Shown in pieces: positions 35,201 to 50,200 of a stretch of DNA of 64,000 nucleotides. The DNA lies in contig CM051016.1 in NCBI GenBank assembly GCA_027704905.1, positions 16,481,538 to 16,545,537 of the forward strand, read 5' to 3'. The stretch comes from Muraenolepis orangiensis (taxonomy: Eukaryota > Chordata > Actinopteri > Gadiformes > Muraenolepididae). The notes below the pieces were generated by a model, which saw nothing but the letters and a program-made list of their open reading frames with translations, was not told the DNA's origin and did not search any database. Made by a program: the position numbers and the translations under genes. How positions within the stretch are numbered: position 1 is the first letter of the stretch; every line of letters starts with the position of its first letter.

Positions 35201-38200
35201 GGCAACTAAACCCCAATGGCAAACAACAAGGAACAAACCAATTTACGAGTCCTTCGACTGTAGATTACTGGTCGTTGCAATGTTAAGCACAGCAGCTTCA
35301 AACAGCACAGCACAAACCAATGATTGAACACACAAACACCGTCCACGCTGACCCACAAACCTGTGTCAGACTCTGCACTCAGAGAGCAGCCTGTGGGGAT
35401 AAAGACACAGCTCAGCACACTCCATGTGACAAGACAAGAGAAAAGGACAGAAACACATTCTCAATGAAACACACTGTTTCTTTCAGTTTGTGCACCAAGG
35501 TTATTCCCCTCACCTTTTTCCCTCTCTCCCAGCCCAGCGGAGAGATGCTCCCTCTGGCGCAGTAGAACAGCATGCTCCTCGTTGAGCTCTTGGTGCTGGG
35601 CACGGAGGTTGTCCAGCTCCGCCGTAAGGCCCTTCTTCTGGTGCAGCTGCACCCGGAGGCCCTCCAGCTCCTCCGCCAGTCTCTCCTCCCGCGACTCCTT
35701 CTGCTGCAGCGCCTCCTCCAGCAACGCCTTTTCAGTCACGTAGCCGTCAAGCAGACCTGACACAAAGCAGCGTGCGGAGGACCAAATGAATGAATGGATG
35801 GAGACTCATGGATGAGTCAAAACATCATACAATACTACAAATATGAACAAACTGAATGATTAAGAAGTCACATTAAAACATGCATAAAGTAAAAAGCGGC
35901 ATGAGAAGCAAAAGTGGGGAAAGATTTAAAGTAATACATGCCATTTGGGGAACACCTTTTTTCCCCAAAATGTCTTCCAATAAGCAGCGCAGACATTTCT
36001 TACCCTAACCTTGGCTGCATTGAAGCTGCCACGCTCTACCACGCAACCCGCCTCAAGCAATCGCCAATGCACCAATGAGGAAGCCCCACTCACCCTCTGC
36101 CTTGTGAAGCTCCACCTGGAGATGGCTCTTTAGCCCCGCCTCCTGGTTAAGCTGCTCCAATAGGACGCCGTGCTGCTTTATGATATGGCCGGAGTCCTCC
36201 GTGCCCTGAGAGAAGCGCTGCTCCAGCGAGAGGTGAACGCTGTGGGCCTGCTCCAGCTACGGGCAAGAGGCGGGGAACAAATCACAACTGCTTTAGACGC
36301 TGGCGTATGATGGCAAATAATGTGGCATATGCCGTCAATGAGGTCTACCTCAAGTCTGGATAATATTTACATTGACTATTTATTATTGCCACCTCGGCAG
36401 TGCCCAGAAGGTGAACCGGCACCTTTTTTCCCCCCAAAGTACCAGTTCTCAACTCCGTACTTGGTCCGTTTCGGGGACTTGAAACGGCTAGCCTCCGGTT
36501 CCCAAGCAAAGTCCCAATAGGCTGAAGCTACTGCCGCCCCAAGTAGATCTTATGATTAATAAAGTAGATATTTTCTGACTTTCCCCACCCATTATAACCA
36601 TACATGATGAGCATCTGTGGGAAAGGGAAGCCACCCGGCCTGTGTGCAGACCTGTGCGTTGGCCTGGTTGAGCAGCTCCAGCAGCGTGTCGACGGTCAGT
36701 CGCAGTCTGCCGCAGGCGCCCAGGGCAGCCTCCTCCCCGGCGGGGTGCAGCTGGGTCTCAGACACCAGCAGGCTCTCGCACAGCAGCTGGGTCAGCTCCG
36801 ACTCCTCGCCAGTCATCTCGCCCACCGAGACGCCTGAGCACCCCCAGAGAGAAGACAGACATTCTCTCTGATAATCTGATGTGAAACCGTCCACCATGGA
36901 GAGATGATGGATGGCCCAACTGATGTTGAAAACAAAAAACACCTATTATAATATAGGTTTTATGTATGGAACCTTGCCACAGCTACCTGCTTTCTCTGTG
37001 ATTCTACCGTTTAGTGTGCAAGCTAGCCGCATACATTTCGTTCCCCAATATCAAGCACCAGTGGTTTCCTTTCTCATGTAAATGTAAATCAGGTGTTGGA
37101 TATTTACATTATGTCATCAGGCCTACCTAAAAATCAGCTTGAAGAAGCTTTTATAATGAGTGTTTTTGAACATTTGTAGTTTAGATGTCATTTCAGTATG
37201 TACCTTTGTTTTCTACATTCAAGAGAAACGTGTCATACAGAAAGAGCCAATGGGAGTGCAGTGACTCAAAGTCTAATCATCATAACAAGTTTGTCATTGA
37301 AAGGCCGAGGAAGAAGGCAAACCGACCCGACTCCTGTGCCTCGCTGTTCACTGTCGAGCTTCTGTGATTGGTCGGCTGTTGAGACTTTCTGGGTCCGACG
37401 TTGACCTTCTGGCCAATCAGCTCCTCCGTTGCAACGGTGCTGCGCATGACTTCGAGCAGCACCTTCCTAAGCTTCTCGTTGGCCTGGTGCAGTTGTAGTC
37501 TGGGGAGGAGGGGCAGATGATTAAATAGGAGAGAGGAGACGAGCAAACCTCAAAGTAGAAACAAGACAAATGATTTCTGGTTCTACAAAAACTGCCTCCA
37601 GTGGACAACAATCAAAAAACCAATACCCTTCACAGCAAGGAATGAAGACTAACTTGTTGAACTTCAGCCCTGTTCTTTCGTCTCGGGCCATAAAGCACAG
37701 TGTGGGCACCTTGCTCCAGGATAAATGGCCATGTACGCGTGTGGCAGTAGTGTGTCTCACCTGTCCTCTTTGGCCGTCTGCAGGTCCTGGCCCAGCATGT
37801 TGAGGAGGTTGCCCCCCTCCTGGCTCTCCCGGTCCCTACGCTGGAGAAGTGTGTCCAGGGTCTCCATCTCCGCACGCTTTCCCTCCAGCTCACCCTGTAG
37901 ACAGCCCACCTCCGCCCGCAGCTGGACACACACAAGGGATCACTTAGAACACGCCCACACATAATATACACATTGTTCACAATACACAGACAGGTCAAGA
38001 GTACACCAGTTGCCGGTCATCCCCCAATGGTAAGAGATGGCAAGAAGTGTGCCAACTGACACAAACAGCCCTGGCAAATGGATTTCAAAGCCATGGTGGT
38101 CAATGATTTACCGCCTGGCTTTATGCCAAGCCGGTGTCTTAACAAGTGTGACATGTAGGCAGGCAACAGACTGTTCATTAGACGAAGAAAGAGAGGGAAA

Positions 38201-41200
38201 GAAGCATCAGAGGCCAGTCTCTCTCTCTATATATATATATATAAATACATATATTCACAATGAAGCCAATGCTTCATTAAATAAATACAATTATTACTAC
38301 TTACAAAACGTGTGACAGTTGATAACAGAAACAACCTGACAAAAACACTTTATATTTAGGTTACCTTTTCTCTCTCTTCGTTCTCCTCCACCATCTATTC
38401 CCTCTCCTGTCCTTCTCTGGCACTCACCTCCCACTAAGACAAGCCTCCTCTAACCACCTGCCCCAGCAAGCAACAATGCCGTTACCATGGCAACATAACC
38501 CCGCCCACTCTTAAGCACCCCTCTACAGAGTGCACGAGGGCCGTGTGTGTGTGTGTCCGAAGGGACTTGATATCGTACAAATAAAAACCCAAGCCGGTGC
38601 CATGGAGACCGGAAGTGTGTGTGTGTGTAGGGGAGGAGTTGAGTTGACAGTTTGATTGAGTTGTCATGGAACATGCAGAGAGCCACCATCAGGACAACAC
38701 CAAACATTAGTGGTAGAAGTACTAGTTTATGAACATAGAGAATCAATCAAAGGCAATTCAAAATGGGAGAAGCATCATTTAAAAATGCACAGATCCATAT
38801 GATTTAGCAAAAGATCTTTATGATTTAGAACAATCTCCATAGACATAACGCATTAAACGGATATAGACAAATTAACAAAGGGATGGATGGACTGAGTGGA
38901 TAAATGAATGAATGAATGAAGCTTGCACACAAATTAAATGCCATTATGCCCCAGGAGACTCGAGATTACCCTTGCAGTCTCTCAAGTGTGTGATTCTCTC
39001 ACTTGTCCACAGGGGAGAGCAGAAGTACCGTATCAGAGACTGAGAGAAATACAGGATCACCATGCAGACTTGTATAGATCAGCTCTGGGATGGGAGGGAG
39101 GGTCTTGTATTGTATTATTGTGTACCGTGTCAATGCACTGTGTTTACATGTGCGGCCCATTTCCTCTTTGAGGACCAACAAATGAATGACGAACTATCCA
39201 TATATCTGAGAAAATGCATTTCCTCTTTGAGGACAATAAATTACTTACCATCCATCCATGACAACAATCATTAAGGCAGCAGTTAAGAAGTATTATGAAT
39301 ACTAATGTCAAGTTAGTGAGTGAGTGTGTGTGTGTGTGTCTATACCTGCGCCACCACAGCATCCAGCTGTTGGAGCTGGGCAGTGAGCTGGTTCATTTTG
39401 TCCGTGTAGCTTTGCTCCTTTTGCTCACGCTCAGTGCTGAAGCTTCGCCTCTGCTCTTCAAGCTCCGCCTCCTTACATTGCTCCAACTCCGCCTTCAAGG
39501 ACAACGGAAACACGGGTTACCCATTACGTCCAGATGAAGGACAATAATAATACTTACAAATTCCCACATTCTTGGTTCGTCATAATTCGCCTCAAATGAA
39601 AACCTTACAGGGTAGGATAAAAAGCTTAAATCTGTCCCATTTGGCCAATGTGTGGTGGCTCCACACAGAAGGCAAGGGAAAGGGCTCTCGTCCATTATAC
39701 ATGATCGGAGATTATGTGGAAGCTAGGCTGGAGCACAGCTTAAAATGGAGACTCCTACTCCTGAGAGTCACAGGCTGCATATGGGGCTTAGAAAGGCAGT
39801 GTCACAATACACACTAATCCTACAGGATTACATCATGATGTTTTGGTCAGTACCCCCCCCCCCCCCCCAAAAAAAGCAAATGTGCAAAAACATTTGCATA
39901 TTTTGTTTTGTACCACTAGGGTTTATTGAACGTAATCCCGGTTGATGAAAAAATATTTATTTTTTGGAATTTCTTTGCTCTCGAAACATCAACATCAAAG
40001 TATTTGATATAATAGAACATGATCATGGGAAGACACAGGCAGCAATTTACCAAGCCTCTTCAGAGAGACAATGGGTGATGATGCTTATTATAAGGAAACC
40101 TTTACATCGTGGGCAGCAACAACAAAGGAAACAAAGATGGCGGCCATAACTGGTTTCAGCCATTTGTGGCTGCAGTGGCAATGTTAATCAACCTAACACC
40201 TTTCAATTTGAAAGAGGAAGGGAGCCATCTTTGGGGGGCAAAGAGACTTTATACAGAGGCTTATTTATATAACTATTTGGCATAGAAGCTTGTATGTTTT
40301 ATGTGATGTGTAGTTCATATTTTGCATCATATCTGTATAGGGATAGATTAATAGAAGGTGGCACTCAAAGGTATAGATATAATCACTGATCAATAAATGC
40401 CATGTGCCTCCATTTCCCATCAGTTCAGTTACCTTCAGTTGCCCGAGCCGGTCCTGCAGCCTCTCTTCCGATTGGACCTTAAGGTGTTCCATCTCTTCCA
40501 GGAAGTGCAGACGTTGTCTTGACGACTCCTCTTCGAGCTCCCTGCGACACGCCTCCAGCTCCCGGGCAGAGGCGCTTCTCAGCTCCTACAAGAAAACCAT
40601 TGCAAACCCTGCATTTAGCATCGTAAAGATTATACCCCCGACGCTACAATACTACAGTGTATTACTTTAACAGAGTGCCATCATGACTGCAGTGTGTACA
40701 GGCATAATGCCGTTGAATTCCACACCTGTAGCTGGAGTTGCTGCTGATCACAGAGCTGTAGTTTCTCCGTGTTGTAGGTGTGGGACAGCTCCTGGTGGGC
40801 GGTGCCGTGTTGTTCCTCCAACTCGAGGACCTGCGACAAACAAAAATGTAATGCTTTAGATGTTATTAACGCACCTACTTGTACCCAACCTAATCTCTAC
40901 CTGCATATTAATGACCTGCATCAAACTGTCTTGATGACTAACCTAAGCTACAACCTATGTTGATGAAAGTTTTCGGAATAATGACATGACATGCAAATTG
41001 CATGTCCACTGTTAATTGTTTTTTTAGAAGTGGTGCAACTCAATCCATGACCATTTGGACAATTTTTGTTGAAAAACATCTGTTTGGACAGTGGAGTGGA
41101 ATGAATGTGGATGGTTGGGAGGCTGGCTGAATGAACAGCCTACATCATACATCCAAGGGTGGAGGACTAGGGCAAATGACTACCTGCATCTTCAGACTCT

Positions 41201-44200
41201 CCAGAGCCTTGCAGTGTTCAGCATCCAAGGCCTCCTTTTGAGCAGATAAATCCACCTAAGAAGGCCACAGTCAGTCTTTTTTTAGGGTTCAACCTTCTGA
41301 AAATGCTGATTTAACTGACAGAGATAAAGATTTTGGAAAGAAAACAAAGATAACCATCATGAAAAAAAAAAATGAAAAAAAATAAGCCATAACAGGATAT
41401 TAAAGTGGGACAAAAATCACAGGAGGGATGAGATTCCATCCTTGTCAAGGATATCATTTGTAGGTAGTGACAGTGCTGACCGTGTGGGCGTGACTGAGCT
41501 CGGTTGCCATAGCGCTGAACTTCTCCATGTGCATCTGAGCCAGCTCCATCCTCAGCTCCTCCTTGCTTGACACCAGCTCGCTCTGCAGGCGCTCCACTTC
41601 CTGGGCGCGTGTTGACTTCAGCCATTCCACTTCCTGTGAGTGTGTTGACTTCAGTCTCTCCACTTCCTGTGTGTGGCCCTCCTCCAGGCACGCCATGTCA
41701 TCACGCAGAGCCTGAGGCAACGCAAACACTACATTAGGCCTCTCGTGAAGATATCATGGTCAGTACAAAGGTTGGATAAGAAGTATAGACCTGAATATTG
41801 GCCTATACAGAGTGGGATTCGGATGACGCATGAGGGGGGGGTGGGTCTGCTTACCTGGACCTCTTTCAGATAGGTGGCCTCCAGTGTGTCCATGTTACCC
41901 AGCATCCTTCTCTCCAGCTCGTCACGCTCTTCCTTGTGCTTGCCGGCAAGATCCGCCTCCAGGGCCTCGAGCTGCACCTGATTGGTCTCCTGGAAGACCG
42001 TGGCCAAGTGCTCCAGTTCTGCCCTCCACTTGGAATCCAGGCTCGCCTCCATGGCGACGAGCACAGCCGTGTGCTTGTTGTCCAGCTCTGTTGCCATGGC
42101 AGCGAGTCGCTCCTGGTGACGGGCGCCGAGGGCCTCCAGTTGTAGTTTGTGCACGGCGGTGACGCCGTGCAGCTCTTGGGCGTGTTTGTCGAGCAGCGCT
42201 GTCCTCTGTTGCTCCAGCTCAGCCTGGTGCTTGTTGTTCAACTCCCCGAGAGAGACGCTCACCTTCTGGGCCAGGCGCTGCTCCAACTGCCCTTTCTCTG
42301 CTTGGAACCTGGAAAAATTCAGTTCATGTCAAGATGTTAAAAACGCAACACCAATAACAAAATAATATTTATTACACAATTATTAAATTTATAAATTAAT
42401 TAAATTATTATTATTTTTTCCTGTGTTTTTGTCTCAAGGACTTATTGAGACAAAATGTGATCACCAAATCTAAAAGTGGGCCACAGCCTGTACAATATTG
42501 GACAGAGGACAACCATATGGTTCAGAACAATACAAAAGCAATAGTAAGATCCCCCTTCCAGCCCAGGCCTTAAAGCAGGCCTGTGGACCCTGGGGGGGGG
42601 GAGAGGGGGGTCTAGACTGACCTGAGCTCAGCCTGGCGGAGACAGTCCTCCCCCTGCTCCTGGAGGAGAGCAGCCAGCTCCTTCACCTCAGCAGACCTGC
42701 AGCTCTTGGCCTTTTGCAGCTCTCCATCATACTGGGCCTGCAGCTGCCGTTTGACGAGCACAACCTGGGGGTCTTGGGAGAGAAGAGAACACATGTTACC
42801 AGGTTGTTCCAATTTGTAATTGTACAGCTTAGTTGAATACTCCATTCTGATTGGTCCATTACGGCATTCTACGGTCTGTTATTTCTGAACAGCAGACGGT
42901 AAGATCCAACCCTAGAAGATATAAACTATGCTGTGGTTATATTTAGTGTCGAATTATTGATATCTTTGGTAAGTAGCCACGTAATGAACGGGATAATGTA
43001 CAGCAAGCTGGTCATTATTGCAAAATAAACCCTGACGATGCAGGTGATGCGGGTCCCTGGCGCAAAACATACCATTATTTTACACATCATGGTGAAGACC
43101 GCTATTGAGAAGCACACATCTGAGCATTAAACTCTGAATGGTGTGGGCCTATAACCTCTGTTCTCTTATAACTTCTGTGCTTATTCTCAGCTGAAATACA
43201 TTCTTCTTACTCTGATCGCTTTCCAGAGCCGCCGCTGCCACCCTCAACTTCTCCCTCTCCTCCTCCAGTTCTCCTTCCAGGCGTGTCCTCTGCTCCTCCT
43301 GCTCTGCTCGCAGGGAGGAGAGCCCAGCTTGGAGCCGCCGCACCTCGTCCTGGTTCCCGAGGCTCAGCTTGTCGGTCGCCCTCTGCTGCCGAGCCTCCTC
43401 CAGATGAAGGAGCAGCTCCTTAGCAAAGTCCTTTTTCAGCTGCGGTGGACAACGATACAACTATATTAATTAGAAGTGTGCATCTGTTGACTATTATCAT
43501 TCTTTGTATGGTTTACTCCATTTGTTTACCGACAGGACTTTTACATATCAGCCCTTACATGAAAGTAACAGTGTTTCTGGAGTTATAGCGGTTCCTGATT
43601 GCATCAAGCGAACGCACAATGATGACACATCTGGGCCGATCTGAAACCAAAGCTGCTCTAACCAGACTACAAAACCAGCTGTGGTTTCAGTGTGTGCCAT
43701 CTCTCGTTCTGAATGTCTCGCTGTTGGAGCGGGTATGTACCTGCTGTGTGTTCCTCTGCAGAGTCAAGTCGTGCTGTGTGCCCAGGGCAGACAGTCTGTT
43801 CTCCAGGGTTTGGATGATGGTTAATGAGGTCTGCAGCTCTTCACTGTGGCCCCACATTCGCTGCTCGACCTCCCCCTGAAACAGCATCAATGTCACCAGT
43901 CATTGACTACGGTTGACATGGAGCTCACGAACAGAAACGTGACAATCGGTTCCTTCATCGGTTATGAATCGGAATACAACTCAAATTTGCATTTACCTCC
44001 ACCTGTCTTGCGGCTTCAAGTTGAACACGTGTTAGCTCTGAGAGAAAAAAAGGGTTAGTTTTGAAACCATACATATCATATACAAACATCAATTCTCAAA
44101 TAATATTTTTCTTATTAGGGAAAAGAAGGGGTGGGCGTCGTACCTCTGACGTGGTTCTCAGAGAGTCTGGCTCGCAGCTGTTGCAGGTCCAAGGCGTGGC

Positions 44201-47200
44201 GTCTCTTCATATTCTCTAGGTCTTCATAGTAGCGGTCGGTGAGGGCAGAGCACGCCTGAAGAACATAAAACACCGCGTTGGAGAACAAACAGAGCGGACA
44301 GAAATGAGCATCACAGTGCTTTTCCTGTTGTGAACATGGCAATGAGTGATAAAGATTGAATATATTAATGTAAAAAAAATAACAATTCAGCATCTTTAAT
44401 CATAAAATTGTGTTTCTTACCGCAGTACCAACAGTAAGTACAGCAATTTAACCAAACAATCTGAATGAGGAGAGCCCAGCAGACACCGGTGGTGTGTGGA
44501 GACTTTGGAACTACTCTGACTTGACACTGACCTGGCCAAGCTCCTCTTTGTAGGACAGGGAAAGAGAAGAGCGCAGGTTTGACAGCTCCACATCATGTTT
44601 CTCCTCCAGTTGCAAACGCAGCGAGTCCAGATCCTCCTACGAAAAAAAATGAAGCTATTAAAAAAATAACTAAATATCATACACCCAGAAGATGACTGCA
44701 GGACAGGAGTAGCACAATTGGAGCATTAATGCAGTTAAAGAATGAGAGTAAAATTCATGAGTTTATTTACATTTTGTACATTTTTGGGGATTTTTTATGA
44801 GCAGCAGTAAGGAGTTACATTACACATCCACAATGCATTTCACATTGGCGTTCAGTCGGCATATGCGTGTGAAACTACCTTGTGTTTCTCCAGTTTCAGT
44901 GTAAACTCAGCCAGGTCATTTTTGACCTCTGCAGCATCGCCTTCTGTTGTAAAACTGAAACAGAGCACAAGACATTAACAGCTATACACACACACTTTGG
45001 TGGGGAGAAAACACTAGATTAACTATGAAGAGACTGAGCAAGGCCTGTCTGTCAGAGTACCTAGCATCCCCGGTCTTTAGTAGAGACTCCTCCAGGGCCC
45101 CCTCCACCAGTCTCAGCTGGAGCATAACTACCTCCTCCCTGTAGCCTTCCTCCGCTGCTCTCAAACGCTTTTCAAAGTACCTGGTGGGAACAACACACAG
45201 TGAGTGATTGTGTGTGTATTAGTGTGTCAGTTTATTGCGTCAGGACCAAGCATCAGGCATGATGACCGGCTGTTTGAGAAGCCCTGGCAGAAGCCAGGGG
45301 AAATGCATATCCCACTTGTGGTGGTTGGATGTAATAGACCGGTCACCATTCTAAGTCAATGAAAAAATTATAATAATAAAAAATAAAATAAAAAGGGAAT
45401 TCATTCTCATAATACAAAGCAAATCATCATACCAAGAGTAGTGAAACATCAAAACCAAATAGAGAACAAGGCACTAGCGATGGACGGAGTGAGTGAGTGA
45501 GTGTGTACCTCCTCAGGCTCTCCAGCTCTGACTCGTTCTGCTGCTTGATCTCCCGCCTTTGTTCGTTAAACTCCGCCTTCAGCCGCTCCATGTCATCAAC
45601 GCAAGACGAGCGGGCCAACAGCTGCTCCCTCAGCTCTGGGGGAGAGGCAGGAAGGCAATCACAAATGTGTGTGTGCGAAAGAGAGATGCACATTTCACCT
45701 CAAGGATCAATGGTCAAGTAGTGTTATCTTACAAGCATCAAAGCACTACACTAAAGGATGTTCTGGTTCCCAACCAATCTGTGTTCGATCTTTAATATCC
45801 ACAACCTACATAGACATCTAAGAGCAAGCAACGCCTACTAGCCCCTCAATGTCATGTATCCAAATGAACTTACAAAAGCAAAATGCTAAATGACTAAGCA
45901 GCAGTCAATAACGTTAAATGGATCCTTCATAAACCTTGTGAAACACTCACCTCCAAGCTCCTGCCGGCTGGTCCTCATGCTCTCCAGTTGGGCCCACAAC
46001 TGGCCCACTTCTTGTTCAGAGGACTTCTTCAGTGCGGCCTGCTCCTCCTGTAGACGGCCCACCTGCCAAACAGAAACACAAGTGTTAAGAGTGTAAATGT
46101 GTCAAGACAAGTTTGATTTATAGACAACAATTGCCTGAATACCCCCCACTACTTCATGTGTCATCCGAATCCACATCTGTATAGACCAATAGTCAGGTCT
46201 ATACTTCTTATAAAGTACATGAAGATAGTTTACCTCTTGTTGAAGTTGCTGCTCCTTCTCTTCTAGGTGGCATGCGTGCAACTCTTTCTCCTTCAGGACC
46301 GTTTTGTGACTAGTGACCAGGTCCTCCACGGCATCTGTAGCAGGAATTACAGTACGAGCACATCATATAGTTACCTCACAATCATGTCAATCACGGCCAT
46401 TCTTCTGCACAGACAATAGGTCAAATTATGATTATCAGAAGTCATGTACTGACGGGCAGCTGCGTCTCTGTCGGCCCAGGCCAGGTCCAGCTCCCCCTCT
46501 AGCCGCTGGACGTCAGTCGCGCTGGAAGCACGCAGGTCACCCAGAGAGGCCTGTGTGTCAGACAACTCCGAGCAGGCCTCGGTGAGAGAGACCCGGGTGT
46601 CCGACAGCTCAGCCCGGGCAGTGGAGAGTTTGGACTCTGTGTCGGTCAGGCTCCTCTGGATCTCCGAGAGGAGTGTCTGGCACTCTCCCGTTGACCTCGC
46701 CTTCTCCTCTTCCCACTGTGATCTTATGGTCTGCACCATAAGATCACACCGCGACAGTGAAATGAAGACAATTTTAAAATTGTACTTTCAGATTCACAGA
46801 AATGCTATACTGATCTGCTCATAGACTCGTGAACAATAAAGCAGGCACAGTTAAGAAGGCTTCTCTGTGAATGACGTACCTGTATCTCGTTGGCCCGGTT
46901 CATCTCCATAGACTTCTTTTCCTCCGAGAGAGAACTCTCATACTGCTGTCTCAGTTCATCTGTGCACAAAATAACAAACAAACAACTGAAATCAGGGTTT
47001 TAAGTTACTCTCTACTTCAGCTCCGCAAGGGGCAGATGATTCCACCTGCATGGAGGACAAAAAGCCATAAACGGTCTTGTTAAACCATGGCTCACCCAGG
47101 TCTTGCTGGTTCTGTTGCCGCAGGCGGTCCAGCTCAAACTGCTGTTTAGCCTGCAGGATGGCATTCTCCCCGGTCCACTTGTCCCGCAGCTCCGCCTGGA

Positions 47201-50200
47201 CCTGGCAGAGCTCCGCCTCCCGCTCCCGCCGCAGGTTGGCCTGGGACAGCTCCAGCCGTGAGGTGTGGAGGTCATCCAGGCTCAGACGCAACGCCTCTAG
47301 CTCCAAGGACTGCTTGGTCTGACAGGGGTGGAAGCAGTTTAGTGGGAATTCGTAAAGAAATGTGCAGCCGTTTATTTATTTAATATTATGCTGGAAATTA
47401 AATCTAAAATAATTCACATATTGGATATTATGTTGGTCGTTGACATTTCTAAAATCACATAACTTGAGGAAGGATTTAAATTTTCAAGCAAGTCAAGAAA
47501 CAATGACAGGTGAATCACACAGGTTAAAAACATTGCCCTTGGGGTAGAGCGAGAGAAAGAGCGATCGGAAGCTATATATGAATAATGAACTGATCATGGG
47601 GTTCGTCTGTCTAGTGCCTACCCGTGTCTGCTGTAGTTCTGCCTGGTGTGCAGTCTCCATGTTGTCCCCGAGCTTGGAGGTCAGCTCCAGCCCGAGTTGA
47701 CTCACCACCTCTTCGTGTTTGGCACTCAGCTCCGACAGCATCCGCTGGTGCTCACGCTCGGTCACCTGCATAAGGACCACACGATCGTGACGACTGGCTA
47801 CGTGGCTAGAGAAGCAGCAGAGACCAGAGTCTCCAGACCTGTGCATTGGTGCTAGCAGTGAAGCTACAATATACTCTACCATGTAGATTGCACATTTTTT
47901 CAACCGTTTCCTCACCTGAACAGTTAACTACCCCTACTATGATTGCACTGCAAACTGCATTTCTCTACCAGAACACGAGATGGGGCAAGGTAGACAGACT
48001 CTACCTGTTTAATGAGGCTGATCTGTCCTTTATGTTCCTCAGCAAAAGCAGCCTTTTGGGCAGACAGCTCTCCCTCCAGGCGACTGTTGAGCTCTGCCAC
48101 CTACGGATCGATAAGCACATGACTAATGCTGGGATCTGCATCACCGTCCCCATCGTTGTACAAACAATGTAGCGTTAGAAAAATGGATGGAAAAGCACAA
48201 TATTCGTTTTTCACTGAACAACGCCTGGTATCAAACATGTCATAAAATGTAACTCTGGATAGACACATTGTCCGAGTCCAACATGCCACGCTGGACCCAT
48301 GGCAATTTGCATATCGTCAAAACAGATCCACGGACGACGCAATTGCCATGGCCCTCCACACTGCCCTTTCCCACCTGGAGGGAAAGAACTGTTACGTGCG
48401 AATACTGTTTGTGGACTACAGCTCAGCGTTCAACACGATAGTTCCTGCCAAGCTCGACACCAAGCTTAGAGGTCTAGGCGTGCCCCCATCCATGTGCAGC
48501 TGGATACTGGACCTCCTGTCGGACCACCACCAGGTGGCGAGGATGGGCAGCACCACCTCAGAGCCACTGACCCTCAACACGGGAGCCCCCCCAAGGATGC
48601 GTGCTGAGCCCTCTCCTCTACTCCCTCTACACCCACGACTGCATGGCTATGCACAGCTTCAACGTCATCATCTAGTTTGCTGACGACACGACAGTGATGG
48701 GCCTGATCGCCGGTGACGACGAGACAGCCTACAGGGAGGAGGTCGGATCGCTGGAGCAGTGGTGTCAGGAGAACAGCCTCGCCCTCAACGTCAAGAAGAC
48801 CAAGGAGCTGATCGTGGACTATGGGAAGCAGAGAGGAGAGCACAGCCCTATCTCCATCGACGGTGTTGCAGTAGAGAGGGTCAGCAGCTTCAAGTTCCTC
48901 GGCGTGCACATCTCCGAGGACCTCACATGGTCCACGCACACCACACACGTGGTGAAAAGGGCCCAACAACACCTGTATTTCCTCAGGCGTCTGAGGAAAT
49001 TCAGCATGGGCCCCCGCATCCTAAGAACATTCTATACCGGCACCATCGAGAGTGTTCTTACAGGGTGTATCACCGCCTGGTACGGGAACTGCACCGCTCG
49101 AGCGCAGAGCGCTTCAAAGGGTGGTGCGGACGGCCCAGTATATCGTTGGAGGTGAGCTCCCCTCCCTCCTGGATATATACAACCAGCCGTGCGTGGCAAA
49201 AGGCCAAATGCATCATAAAAGACAATGTCCACCCCAGCCACGAACTGTATTCACTTTTACCGTCAGGCAGGCCGTACAAATAGACTCCGAGATAGCTTCC
49301 ACAGTCAGGCCATCAGGCTGCTGAACAAGGGCGTATAGCATATAACAATGTATATTTTATTCCATTAATTGATATATACATATTGTTCTTTTTCTGTGCA
49401 GATATATTGCATTTTATAAATTGCATTTTTATTTTTTAACTTTTATTCTATTCTGTTTAATCTCATTTTTATAACTGCTGTCTGTCGTCGGGTATTGCAC
49501 ATAAGATTCACTGCTTTATACTTGTGTAAACTGTGAAGTGACAATAAACTTGACTTAACTTGACATTAATGTAATTAAGAATGATTCAAAATGTCATTAG
49601 CTTTATTGTGTATAAGTGTAGGTTAAATCGTACCTGAGCCCGTTGTTCCTTGGAGAGTTTCTCCACCTCTTCGTGGTGAGATCTCCTCAGGCACTCAGTG
49701 GTCTCCTCCAGAGCCAGGGCCTGCTTCTCCATGAGGGCCTCGACCTCAGACTCCCGGTCCCTCCTCTGCTCCTCCAGGAGGTGCCTCACGCCCCGCAGGT
49801 CCACCTCCTTCTCCTGGCGCTCCTGCTCCCATTTCTCCCGCACCTCGGCCAACTAAAGGGGAAAACATTAGAAAAAAGGTTAGCAATTTGACGTCCGGCA
49901 AGATTTACGTCCACTTGAGGCCTGAACATGCTCGGGACACAGACGCCTGGTTGTGCCGCTTATAGAAACATGGTAACAAAGCCCTGTCACGTACATGCGG
50001 ATTGAATCAAAGATTTTATCAGTGGACCACTGATTGGTAAATTGACGTGCAGAGCTGTGTGGGCAACCTCTTAGTTGCAAGCTATAGCTCACCTAGCTTA
50101 GCTTTGATTCTAACAGTGAAAACTTGTTATTGCGCTATGCCAATGGTATAAAAACCAGTCACTGTTCAGGAAAAAAAAGGGCAACCTTATATTTTGTAAT

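Noticed and set aside
48348..49324. Reverse-transcriptase frames as a host gene
   Set aside because: Multiple frameshifts, a truncated 5' end and a typical LINE tail show an inactive retrotransposon.
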